A stretch of 15,234 bases of DNA, from the NCBI GenBank assembly GCA_003024985.2, contig PXIH01S0055930.1, one strand, 5' to 3'. Shown one piece after another: positions 1 to 8,661 of this stretch. Within the stretch, counting starts at the first letter, position 1. Each line of letters begins with the position of its first letter. A program made the position numbers and the translations under genes. The notes beneath the pieces were generated by a model. That model saw only the letters and a list, made by a program, of their open reading frames with translations, was not told the origin of the DNA and ran no database searches. The stretch is from Euperipatoides rowelli (lineage: Eukaryota; Onychophora; Udeonychophora; Euonychophora; Peripatopsidae).

Positions 1-80
1 AACAGATTAAGACATTATATAAACAGATTAAGACATTATATAAACAGATTAAGACCTATAAACAGATTAAGACATTATTT
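1..80. repeat. 21-bp tandem repeat, 3' end of array
   Basis: Four head-to-tail copies of a unit beginning AAACAGATTAAGAC and ending in ATTATAT. Copies fall at 1-20, 21-41, 42-59 and 60-80. The third copy lacks 3 bp (AGACCTAT instead of AGACATTATAT) and the last ends in ATTATTT. The first copy is cut by the window edge, so the array probably continues upstream. It lies in the intron before the USF3-like exon. No function is evident. Confidence 0.9.
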
Positions 81-789
81 TTATTGGTTCAGTTTTACTC
101 AATTGGATCATTTCTTGTTTAACAGTATCATAGATAATTCTTAATCATCTTTAGTTTCCCCACCATTACTTATTTTGTGCGCAAACAAAGTAACTGCAAC
201 AAGGTCCTGTTCAGAAGCTACAATTGATGTTTATAGACACTATTTGTACCCCTCTGACTCCAAATTGTAAAAACAAAAAAACCGTGCGAAGCTGCTTAAT
301 TGTGGCATGCACAACGGCAGTAACTATCCAGATTAATGATGTACCTATTCCTAAAAAATGCTGGGTACTGATTACTCTGTAAAAAAAAATGCATTACCAC
401 CCAATGGGTACTGTTGTACACTTATTTGGCTAGAATCAGAATTCTTTAAAAGTGTTTTTCAAAATCACGCACTTATTTAGGTTACTTAGAAACATTCTCG
501 TGGACCTTAGATGAGGTAAAAACAAAGGGGGCGCTGTTGCATGACACAGTTTGGATTTCTTTCAGAGTGATCAAAAAGTTTAAGTGCGATGACGTCTTTG
601 ACGATGGCGAGAAATAGGGGTTGGGCAACCTTTGACTTCATTCAACAGTAGCCTATTAGTAATTTATTGTAATTTTTAATTAAAGATACATTAGGCTACT
701 ATACTTTTATGTAAATGTGATCTGTAAGTAATCCACAGGTTTATTTCTTTTGAGAAATTAAAAAAATATATATATAAAACAATGTTAAT

Positions 790-819
790 GGGATTATCCG
801 TAACGGGATTATCCGTAAC
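790..819. repeat. Perfect 15-bp tandem duplication
   Basis: GGGATTATCCGTAAC occurs twice back to back (790-804 and 805-819) with no mismatch, about 125 bp before the splice acceptor. The perfect identity suggests a recent local duplication. Confidence 0.9.
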
Positions 820-901
820 ATTCTGCTGTTATGTTAATTACAAATATTTACTGTTCTTTATAATATAGAAAATTTCTATTTAGCAGAGAAATGAGCATAT
901 T

Positions 902-943
902 TATTAATTTTGCTATATTTATGGTTCTATTTTTTTCTTCCAG
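902..943 (+). other. Branch point, polypyrimidine tract and 3' splice site
   Basis: TATTAAT at 902-908 fits the metazoan branch-point consensus YNYURAY, with the candidate branch A at 907. A pyrimidine-rich tract follows at 925-940 and CAG at 941-943. Cutting after 943 starts the exon with TTA CAG CCT CAT TTG in phase 0 with the long reading frame. The frame is closed by TAA at 905-907, so this acceptor sits just inside the open frame. No in-frame ATG lies between 908 and the polyglutamine tract, which supports splicing from an upstream exon rather than translation starting here. Confidence 0.85.
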
Positions 944-3900
944 TTACAGCCTCATTTGACTGTATCAGGACTAGCTCAACAGCAGCAGCAGCAGCGTCAG
1001 CTACAACAGCAGTTACAACAACAGCTTCAACATCAGTTACAACAGCAGCAAATACAACAGCAGTTACAGCAACAACAAGTACAACAGCAATTGCAGCAAC
1101 AACAGTTACAGCAGCAAATGCAGCAACAGCAAATACAGCAGCAACAACAAGCACAACAACAAATGCAACAACAAGCCCAACAACAAATGCAACAACAAGC
1201 ACAACAACAAATGCAGCAACAAGCACAACAACAGCTTCAGCAGCAAGTACAGCAACAGCAAGCAAAACAGATCTACCAGCAGTCACTGCAAACCTCTCAA
1301 GTATATATTCCCACTCAACAGCAACCTACAAAAAATACTGTGGCCTCTAGCTTTACTTTCTCAAATCAAACCTGTACTGAAGCTGTTATTGCTAATCAGG
1401 CCCAGTCTACACCTGTAAGTCATTCTCAAACTAATCAAACATCAGGTAACATTTTAGGTCAGGCAGTACCAGCCAATCAGCATGGTCAGTATTTAACTGT
1501 CAACAATAATAATTCAGGTGGAAGCAATTTTCCTACTGCTCTTATACTTCCAAATGGTCAAATCATTCCAGTGGTCAATCAACCCTCCTTACTTTATTCT
1601 AAGTCTTCACCCACAAATAACTCTGTCTTAGTAACGAGTTCATCAAATAATAGCTCTCTGTCTACGACAGTCATGTCCCAAGCAACTTCATTAACAGCTA
1701 CTATTCCGACGAATACAGCGAGTGATGCAACAGTTAACTGTGAGCAGATGAGCAGTCAAAATGAACAAAATGATTCCTTAAATTCAGGTTTATTAACTAC
1801 AGTAAGTATGCCAGAAACGGAACAGCTTGAACCCAGTGTTTCACAAGCATCTAATATTACCATCGATACATCCTCAGCAGCTACCAGCAAAGAGTTTTCA
1901 TCTGCATTAACTACTTCAGTTACCTGTCAGACTAATACTGTTGAACCTGCAATATCCACTAGCAATGTGACGATTCCATCTGAAAGTATTGTAACTACTA
2001 CATCTACTATCCAGAATTCAACCACTACAACTTCAACTGGTCAATCAACTCTTACAACTCCTATAATGATTACTATTCCACCTCAGTCCAATAATTTAAC
2101 TCCAATCTTTACTTCAAACATAACCTCCGATTCATCTAACAAAAAGCCCGCTCGAAAGAAGACTACGCAAAGAGCTATCAAACCCAAACCAGTTACTTCT
2201 AGTAGCCAATCATCTCAAATAAATCAAAACATAATATGTACTTATCCGACAATTGCAAGCATAAGTAGTTCAAGTTACAGCCTTCCAACTACATCAACTA
2301 TATATAGCAACAGTAATCATGTGATGAGTATTTCAGCTAATACCACTGATTCAAAAACTCAAACTGATAATCAAAGCATAAATTCTGGTGATGAATCTTC
2401 TATCATTTCTACCCCCACCCCCAGCACGGACACAATCACTAGCATTTCAAATGCTTTTCAGTCGACTTCGTCAGCCCAACCAACTGAACCGTTGACAATT
2501 ACTACGGACATTTTAGCTAAGGCTACAGAATCAATTTTTTCCAATTCCTTATCTGATCCATCTCCTCCAATAAACAACTTTTACAACGCAGATCCGTCGG
2601 ATTTTGGAATTCCTGGAACAAATGATAATGTAAATGTGGAACAGAATCAACAGCAAAATAATCAGTCAGATTACATCAATTTCGAACACTCTAGCTTATT
2701 AATCAATTCTAAAAACATCGATCAAGAAATTAACAAAAATGAGGACAGCTTAAATATTCAAAATGAACAAATGAATTTAACCGAGGTCCTAAAACAAGTT
2801 GATGCTCTAAGTGAAAAAGCTAAAAGTCGAAAATCCAAGTCTGGGGACATATCTAATGAACCATCTTCTAAGCGCACAAAAAAGAATCAGTCTGAAAGGA
2901 GAGGATCAAGTTCTTCTGGTAATCGATCTAGAACTAATTCTGCTTCCAAAGAGAATTCATTACAAATGCATACAATGTCTATGGATAGTAGTGGCAACAT
3001 TTTCCTTACCGCCACAAGCAATGGTTCACAATCCTCTCATAACGTCACCGTTAATAGTATTTCCGATATTAGCACTAATTCAGACCAATTGGCCAAAACG
3101 AGCTCAGGTACTGACAGTGTCTTGTACAATTTGACCTTTAGTTCTGTCCAGACAGATAACAGCACATCAGGTAATCAGTTATTATCACAAAATAGTAATA
3201 ATGAAGAATTGAATATAGCCAACAGTTATCAAATGATAAATCAAAGTCAACCTGTTAATAACAGAAGACATAGTCATCCAGTAGTTGAAGGAATGAAAAG
3301 CCATAATATGCACTCTGTTCGTCGTTCAAGTAATACTCCAAATGATACAAACATTTCCAGAGCAAGTCCAGTGAATGCACAAGCTGTGCAACATCAGGGA
3401 AATTTAACAAGTCCAATAAGGGATATAGCATCACAGTCTAGTAATATGAACAATATAATCTCACAAGCATTAAGCATGGCTAATGTAACTACAACCAATT
3501 CTTCTAATTGTGTTAATACTACTCAGCAAAACCAGCAACAGGTGGGTCAGAATTTGCAAGGGGGGCATGCCAATCAACAGATTCTGCATAATTCATACTG
3601 TAGTCAATCAGCTACCACTAATCCTATATTCACATGTATGGGCACTATTACATATCCAGGTAATAACCCCAACACAAATCCTATAATGTCACCAGGGACG
3701 TTACAATCTCAGGGTGACCGTGCATTTGGACACCAGAATTCAGCACATCAAGCTGAAACTCTTCAGACTGAATCCAATCCAATCAACGTATCAAAAAATA
3801 TCAATATTGATACAAGTAGTAGCAACTCGCAGTCAGCAGTACAACATAACGAGAATAGAGCACTATCAAATTCGTCAAGACATGCAAGTGGTAGCTCCTC

Positions 3901-5989
3901 CTCCACCACACTAAGACCATCGTGCACAACAATGTCTGAGAATTCTAATCAAGGGAATGCTCGAAGAGGACAGCAGGTAACACCTGAGACGGTTGCAAGC
4001 GGTCATGTAAGTGGTGTTACTTTGAGTCATCAATCACCTGGGATTGAACCCCAATCACCAACAGTTACAGGTTCTATGGCAGTTAGTAACTACTCGACAG
4101 AAGCTATTTTGAGTGATGTAAGCATAATGAAAGAATCACAATATGCAACAAATCCAAAAATAAATCGTGGAAAAGAAACTGCAGTGACTGATAATCAAAA
4201 ACAAAATCAACTTATGACGAGTCCGAAGTCGTCTGGCCAAAATCTTGCTAGCCAGCAAAAGACAATCTCAACGCAAGGTGTGTCTCAAGCAAATAGACCT
4301 GGTATCTCGTATTCAACAGAAAGGTTGTTACAATCCCCAACCAATAATAAAAGACCTTGCAATACATCGAATGCTATCATTGGTACAACATGTGTTAATT
4401 CACAAGCAATTCCTAGTAGTAATTCTTGCAGTATCACTGCAACTAGTTCAGCTTCTCATTTTCTTGTCAACTCTATTGCGACTACATCGGCAAGAAATGT
4501 GTTTTCGTCGACTGCCAACACACCAACAGTTGGTAATCAAAGTCAGCATTCCTTTCCATTTTATACTAATCATTCTATAGTGATCCAGGAGCAGCAAAAT
4601 AATCCTTCCCATCAGCCTTCACCCCAGCAGCAAGCTAGGAATATGTTTCATCACTTTCCTAGCCAGAACAGGGTTATGGATCATAGTCAACAGGGTATCA
4701 ATGTTCAAAATACTAATAGAATTAGAAACAACCAAATAGAAGTGCCTCCTCCGCCGCCGCCGCCACCTCCTCCCTTTTCATATACGCAGCCTGAGACTAG
4801 TCAACAGAATAATCAACATGCGAATAATGAAGTGTTTGGTAATATCTTTAATTTCCCTAGTGCTAGAATGGGAGATGATTTATTAAGTCCACAGGGTATT
4901 AGCCAGCACAAGGAGACCACAAACACACACTCCTCTCAAAATCAAATGAATTCATTTATACAACATCCAAATTTTCATGGTCCCCCTCAACCTGATCAAG
5001 TGCAACACAATTCCAACACTAATCATTCCAACTCTTTTGTCCGCCCACCTTTTGACTCTAGCTTCATTGGTAATCAGCAACAAACTTTCCAGCCAATGAA
5101 CGCTAGCAACACCTTTGAGCAAATATCAGCCATTCAGCACACAACGAGGAACACTTCCTCTGAAGAGACGACCAGAAAGTCTATGAATGTTGTGGACAAA
5201 TCTAAAACGGTTCAACAATCGAAGCAAAAGTCGAAGAAAGCGCAAAATCACAAAAAAAATAGTAAACAGTTTCAGGAAGAAAGCGAGGTGAATCTTTCAA
5301 CATCCATATTTGAACCAAGTCGAAGTGTTACTCCATATTTTCCAATTCCAAACTTATCACCTCCCAGAAATGATGCACCGACATACATTCCAAATTTGTT
5401 TGCCAGTCCCTCTCGACCAGGTACAAACACTGCCCTCTCGGCAGGTGGTGGTAAATCTTCTGAAAATAACGCACCTTATAATTCATTGTTTGCTCCCCGT
5501 TCACATGGTGGCTTAAGTTTGAACTTTCAACCTGGTTTTGGCATGAAACTTCATGGCAACGGAAGCACTAGCACTCAGATTACGTCCCATAGTACCAGTC
5601 TAACTGTTACCCCTCATGTTCCAAATTTTAATTTATCTAATCTCTTCCCTGACATTAACCCTTCCGGCAGTGATGGAATCAATATTTCCCCAATTAAATT
5701 CCACCCAGGTAATCCAATCTTGCCACCTCCTCAACCAGGTATGGATCCCAACCCCCTTCAGCATCATCAGACAGGGACACTATATCATAACCGACCTCAC
5801 CCTCCTGTGTTACATAATGCCATGAGTATTAATAGCATACTTGGACATAATGCTCATGGTTTTGAAACAAGACCTCAAGTTTCAATGGGAATTAATAGTT
5901 CCATGGCGCCCCCATTTCATGGTCATGGACATAATCCATCATTTAGTAATGTCATGCCTACTCTCAATTTTACCATGCATGAACACTAA
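944..5989 (+). CDS. USF3: USF3 (KIAA2018)-like bHLH protein, large last coding exon (partial, 5' exons missing)
   Basis: The exon has 1681 codons and stops at TAA 5987-5989. The phase-0 acceptor after 943 and the absence of an early in-frame ATG mean the start and any bHLH domain lie upstream, outside the window. The product is Q/N/S/T-rich and probably mostly disordered. Order of parts: Q-rich tract (977-1270); LPNGQIIPVV (1547-1576); basic NKKPARKK (from 2138); TTDILAKATESIF (2501-2539), like human TDIVALAARAIF; basic PSSKRTKKN (2861-2887); NYSTEAILSD (4088-4117) and SYSTERLL (4307-4330), like human SYSAEALI; ten prolines (4745-4774); Lys-rich, NLS-like stretch (5219-5269); TSIFEPSRS (5300-5326); YIPNLFASPSRPG (5384-5422); NFNLSNLFPDIN (5624-5659), like human NFNMTSLFPEI; SINSILGH (5822-5845), like human NISHILGH. 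The order matches human USF3 as I remember it, which runs to about 2245 residues. USF3 is a nuclear bHLH regulator; its role here is inferred. About 47 residues extend past ILGH. I see no frameshift or internal stop. Confidence 0.82.
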   Translation, partial: LQPHLTVSGLAQQQQQQRQLQQQLQQQLQHQLQQQQIQQQLQQQQVQQQLQQQQLQQQMQQQQIQQQQQAQQQMQQQAQQQMQQQAQQQMQQQAQQQLQQQVQQQQAKQIYQQSLQTSQVYIPTQQQPTKNTVASSFTFSNQTCTEAVIANQAQSTPVSHSQTNQTSGNILGQAVPANQHGQYLTVNNNNSGGSNFPTALILPNGQIIPVVNQPSLLYSKSSPTNNSVLVTSSSNNSSLSTTVMSQATSLTATIPTNTASDATVNCEQMSSQNEQNDSLNSGLLTTVSMPETEQLEPSVSQASNITIDTSSAATSKEFSSALTTSVTCQTNTVEPAISTSNVTIPSESIVTTTSTIQNSTTTTSTGQSTLTTPIMITIPPQSNNLTPIFTSNITSDSSNKKPARKKTTQRAIKPKPVTSSSQSSQINQNIICTYPTIASISSSSYSLPTTSTIYSNSNHVMSISANTTDSKTQTDNQSINSGDESSIISTPTPSTDTITSISNAFQSTSSAQPTEPLTITTDILAKATESIFSNSLSDPSPPINNFYNADPSDFGIPGTNDNVNVEQNQQQNNQSDYINFEHSSLLINSKNIDQEINKNEDSLNIQNEQMNLTEVLKQVDALSEKAKSRKSKSGDISNEPSSKRTKKNQSERRGSSSSGNRSRTNSASKENSLQMHTMSMDSSGNIFLTATSNGSQSSHNVTVNSISDISTNSDQLAKTSSGTDSVLYNLTFSSVQTDNSTSGNQLLSQNSNNEELNIANSYQMINQSQPVNNRRHSHPVVEGMKSHNMHSVRRSSNTPNDTNISRASPVNAQAVQHQGNLTSPIRDIASQSSNMNNIISQALSMANVTTTNSSNCVNTTQQNQQQVGQNLQGGHANQQILHNSYCSQSATTNPIFTCMGTITYPGNNPNTNPIMSPGTLQSQGDRAFGHQNSAHQAETLQTESNPINVSKNINIDTSSSNSQSAVQHNENRALSNSSRHASGSSSSTTLRPSCTTMSENSNQGNARRGQQVTPETVASGHVSGVTLSHQSPGIEPQSPTVTGSMAVSNYSTEAILSDVSIMKESQYATNPKINRGKETAVTDNQKQNQLMTSPKSSGQNLASQQKTISTQGVSQANRPGISYSTERLLQSPTNNKRPCNTSNAIIGTTCVNSQAIPSSNSCSITATSSASHFLVNSIATTSARNVFSSTANTPTVGNQSQHSFPFYTNHSIVIQEQQNNPSHQPSPQQQARNMFHHFPSQNRVMDHSQQGINVQNTNRIRNNQIEVPPPPPPPPPPFSYTQPETSQQNNQHANNEVFGNIFNFPSARMGDDLLSPQGISQHKETTNTHSSQNQMNSFIQHPNFHGPPQPDQVQHNSNTNHSNSFVRPPFDSSFIGNQQQTFQPMNASNTFEQISAIQHTTRNTSSEETTRKSMNVVDKSKTVQQSKQKSKKAQNHKKNSKQFQEESEVNLSTSIFEPSRSVTPYFPIPNLSPPRNDAPTYIPNLFASPSRPGTNTALSAGGGKSSENNAPYNSLFAPRSHGGLSLNFQPGFGMKLHGNGSTSTQITSHSTSLTVTPHVPNFNLSNLFPDINPSGSDGINISPIKFHPGNPILPPPQPGMDPNPLQHHQTGTLYHNRPHPPVLHNAMSINSILGHNAHGFETRPQVSMGINSSMAPPFHGHGHNPSFSNVMPTLNFTMHEH
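977..1270 (+). repeat. Coding polyglutamine tract with regular hydrophobic interruptions
   Basis: About 98 codons, mostly CAA and CAG mixed, directly after the splice junction. The glutamines are broken every fourth or fifth residue by L, I, V, M or A, for example LQQQLQQQLQ, then QQQAQQQM repeated. The second half has an 8-residue (24-bp) period, QQQAQQQM. The CAA/CAG mixture argues against a pure, highly unstable CAG tract. The spacing suggests a Q-rich helix or coiled coil that could mediate self-association. That is inference. Confidence 0.9.
4745..4774 (+). repeat. Polyproline run in USF3-like protein
   Basis: Ten consecutive proline codons in the context VPPPPPPPPPPFSYTQ, with a (CCG)4 core in the middle. 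Such runs form polyproline II helices and can bind SH3, WW or EVH1 domains or profilin. The partner here is unknown. Confidence 0.9.
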
Positions 5990-6054
5990 ACAAATCTATT
6001 AATATTCCATACCCATTGTACAGATGAGAAGGAAACTATTTTTTTTTTCATTAT

Positions 6055-6062
6055 TGTATATA
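6055..6062 (+). promoter_or_regulatory. Pumilio-type element TGTATATA in 3' UTR
   Basis: Exact match to the PUF consensus TGTANATA, 66 nt after the stop codon. Matches of this length are expected by chance about once or twice in 4 kb of DNA this AT-rich, so it is only a candidate. Confidence 0.35.
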
Positions 6063-6202
6063 ATTTAAATCTACTAGTTTTTAAATTTTAAAATTACTTT
6101 TAAAGAAAGATAACCTTATGACCTGCTTCAAATACAAATAGAATTGATTTTTTTTTAAGACTCAGGTTTTGTAATTATTCAATATAAAACTTTTCAACAT
6201 TT

Positions 6203-6210
6203 TGTACATA
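6203..6210 (+). promoter_or_regulatory. Pumilio-type element TGTACATA in 3' UTR
   Basis: Second exact TGTANATA match, about 150 nt after the first. A near match (TGTAGATG) follows at once at 6212-6219. Clustering close to the stop codon makes this pair the better candidates among the four matches. Confidence 0.35.
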
Positions 6211-6277
6211 TTGTAGATGTACTGTAAAAAAATGCTTAGAATTTTTAAATTATCTTGATAAAAAAAAAGATCTATAT

Positions 6278-6295
6278 AAAAAAAAAAAAAAAAAA
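6278..6295 (+). repeat. A18 homopolymer in 3' UTR
   Basis: Eighteen consecutive A after TCTATAT. No AATAAA lies at the usual distance upstream. It is a likely internal oligo-dT priming site, so 3' ends of cDNAs mapping here should be treated with suspicion. Confidence 0.9.
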
Positions 6296-6353
6296 TCAAG
6301 AAACATGTATTTTGTACAAAATTTTACTGTATTACTTCTTTTTATTTCTAAAT

Positions 6354-6409
6354 CCGCCGCCGCCGCCATGTCTACGTTATTGTTAACACCAGTATTTGAG
6401 ATTGTGTAA
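6354..6409 (+). other. (CCG)n tract abutting an ATG micro-ORF in 3' UTR
   Basis: CCGCCGCCGCCGCC at 6354-6367 runs straight into ATG at 6368, giving a Kozak-like GCCGCCGCCATG. The frame encodes 13 residues (MSTLLLTPVFEIV) and stops at TAA 6407-6409. It is a striking GC island in very AT-rich DNA and resembles the (CCG)4 core of the polyproline codons at 4745-4774. No evidence of translation can be read from sequence. Confidence 0.4.
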
Positions 6410-6482
6410 TTATGCACAGGAAAGTCTATGCACTTTTATTTTACATTTTGGAAATTTTGCTTATTGTAAAATAATTTCTATT

Positions 6483-6497
6483 ATGATGATGATGATG
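6483..6497 (+). repeat. (ATG)5 microsatellite in 3' UTR
   Basis: Five perfect ATG repeats. Likely polymorphic in length; no function evident. Confidence 0.85.
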
Positions 6498-7157
6498 ATT
6501 ATTCTGATCAAGTATTACTAGAATGTATTATAAAAAAAATTAAAAAATATATAGGAAATCTCGTATACAACTAGTTTCAACTGCTTAGTATTAGTAAACG
6601 GTTCTATTAATCCTGAAATTTCCATTTATTAAATCTTGATATGGTGGTATTTCTGAAAATATTTACCCATCATGCATAGTATTTATTATTATATACTATC
6701 TTGATTAATGCCACCCCATAATATTTCTTGTTTAAAGCCGATGCTTTAAATGATTGATTAAGATGATTATAAAATTGATCATGTTCAAATTACAAGTAAT
6801 ACTGTAACTGAAATAAGTAAATTATAACTTTCTAAAGATAACTGTTTATTTTTATAAATAATTTCCGTACATTTTAACAAACCATTTTCATGGCATGCAA
6901 TAAAATTGAAATTTATAGAAGATTCAAATTTGTAGAAATGAGCAATATTTCGGCTTTTAAATAAGATTATTTTGTGGATAAAAATAAAAAAAATATTAAA
7001 ATGGAATAAAATTAAAACTAAAATCGGTTACATAAGAGATTGTTTTTTGTTTTGTTTTGTAAAAAAAACATCAACACAAATTAATAGTCTAAAATTAATT
7101 GTTTAAAAACAAAATTCTATAGACATAATTTCATTAAAAATGGAAATTAGATTTTTT

Positions 7158-7163
7158 AATAAA
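7158..7163 (+). terminator. Candidate polyadenylation signal AATAAA
   Basis: AATAAA followed about 20 nt later by GTGTTTTAA, a GT/T-rich downstream element. It would give a 3' UTR of about 1.2 kb. One of several candidates. Confidence 0.3.
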
Positions 7164-7255
7164 AGACATGAATTTAGTGTTTTAAATATCCAAACAGGGC
7201 AATCCGAATAATTTTTAAAACTTAGTCTTTTTCTTTTTTTAAAAATGAAAAACTT

Positions 7256-7263
7256 TGTAGATA
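7256..7263 (+). promoter_or_regulatory. Pumilio-type element TGTAGATA
   Basis: Exact TGTANATA match, present only in transcripts that pass the 7158 polyadenylation signal. Candidate only. Confidence 0.25.
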
Positions 7264-8075
7264 TGCAAATGTTTTATTTTATTTCGTAAGGTTTTTTTTC
7301 TTCTTTCATAAATAGCTAAATTATAGATGCTATCTATAACTAAAAATTAATATATTGTAAAAAAAATAAAAATGAACTGTTGTAACTAGTTATATAATGA
7401 CTGAAAAATATTTTAGTGTAAACTGTTTTATCTATTTTATTATATTTCTAAATGATCTTGAAATATTACTTTGCAGCAATACATTGTTATGAATTTCTTG
7501 CTTATCTCTAATACTTGGCTACCGTACATCTCTATACTTATGACAGTGGCCATTATTGAAAAAACTATTTGTTTGTATTAAATTATTGATGCCATCTCTG
7601 TGATAAAACTGTTGTTTATTTGTGCTGAATGAAGTTAGCAATATACAAGGTGTTTTTTTATTTAAAAGAAATAGTTTTTTTTTAATCCCTTAAAAGGCTT
7701 AATGTATTTTTTTTATTTTTTTTTTGTGTACTTTAAAATTAATTGTATTTATCATAAACCACTGCACTGCATGGATGGAGTATTTTAAAATTGCCACTAC
7801 AAAAATATTTCCAGGGATGGCTTACTTCTGAGCTGTAGATGACAACAATGACAAGAGAATGTTTCGAGCTCAAGACATTTTAGGGTATAACTACTATTAA
7901 AACCCTGTTCTACTCTGGTAAATGAGAGCAATTGAAATATCAACATAGTGAATAATTTACAGAGCTATGTGATATTATTTATAGGATTAATTTTTAACAT
8001 ACAGGTATTTAAAGCTTTAGTTTTGTTTGCTATATGCTTCTACAACAATACTGTGAGCAAGATATTTTTTGCTAC

Positions 8076-8081
8076 AATAAA
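8076..8081 (+). terminator. Candidate polyadenylation signal AATAAA
   Basis: AATAAA in the context GCTACAATAAATTAT. Downstream sequence is TTTAA-rich without a clear GT-rich element, so it is a weaker candidate. Confidence 0.2.
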
Positions 8082-8646
8082 TTATAAATTGAATATTTTA
8101 ATCTAATTAATTTTAACTGCAATACTGTAATGACAGTAACAAACTGTTTTGAATATGTGTTTAAATACAAATCAAAATAATGGTGGTTGTACTTCATGGT
8201 AAACGTGTATTTTAAATGCCCAGTTGGAATTTTTACACAGTATGCAGCATTAGTAACATACCAATACTAGAAAACACATTGATTCAAATTGTACATTCCA
8301 ATGGCAGACATTTTGAATAATGACAAATTATACTTTGTTTATTTTTTAAATGTTACAGACTATGATGTTTTTCTACCAGAGACTGGTATTCTAAACTTGC
8401 AATCTAAAGTTAGTAAAATAGAAAACAATACCATAATAATAAAACGAAATAATACTAAGGTTATTTCAAGATTAATAGCATTGCGTAATAAAATTTCTTT
8501 CCATGATTATGAATAACTAGAATCATTAGGTAATCCATTTTTAGTACTCGCTGCTATTCATATCTGGCACTGCTTGTAATTCAAAAACAAAAACATTTTT
8601 TAAACATACATTCAAAATACAGTGTGTTACTATCGTAAAAGTAATG

Positions 8647-8661
8647 TTTATTTATTTATTT
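8647..8661 (+). promoter_or_regulatory. AU-rich element (overlapping ATTTA pentamers)
   Basis: TTTATTTATTTATTT contains three overlapping ATTTA-type pentamers and the TTATTTATT nonamer of destabilising AU-rich elements. It is relevant only if the transcript extends this far. Confidence 0.35.

Larger units (their letters stand above)
81..943 (+). other. 3' part of an intron upstream of the USF3-like exon
   Basis: AT-rich non-coding sequence ending in a strong 3' splice site. I found no convincing exon in it. The most complex stretch, about 500-660, has a TTTCAG-like acceptor at 561-566 and a short open frame from ATG 588, but that frame stops within 21 codons and no matching donor is clear. 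A 9-bp inverted repeat (AGTAGCCTA at 647-655, TAGGCTACT at 692-700) may be an old transposon trace. A perfect 15-bp duplication lies at 790-819. Confidence 0.75.

Noticed and set aside
1-80. CRISPR array
   Set aside because: Units are directly adjacent without unique spacers, and the context is animal DNA; it is a minisatellite. The same applies to 10091-10152 and 15104-15234.
567-650. Possible small exon with an acceptor-like TTTCAG at 561-566 and a short frame from ATG 588
   Set aside because: The frame closes after about 20 codons and no donor, homology or codon pattern supports it.
910-1350. 146-codon Ala/Thr-rich forward frame and an overlapping reverse frame
   Set aside because: Both are alternate-frame readings of the CAA/CAG tract of the USF3-like exon. 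The ATG-less Q frame continues for 1681 codons with conserved motifs; these do not.
2811-5825. Several short forward frames inside the large exon
   Set aside because: All are out-of-frame shadows of the USF3-like coding sequence.
6278-6295. A18 run as a true poly(A) tail of a retrocopy
   Set aside because: No retrocopied gene precedes it and no target duplication is seen; it is a simple A run within continuous 3' UTR.
8289-8516. Forward frame of 75 codons (71 from ATG 8301)
   Set aside because: Composition is Asn/Ile/Lys-rich as expected for random AT-rich DNA, there is no recognisable motif, and it lies in the probable 3' UTR. A short peptide cannot be fully excluded.
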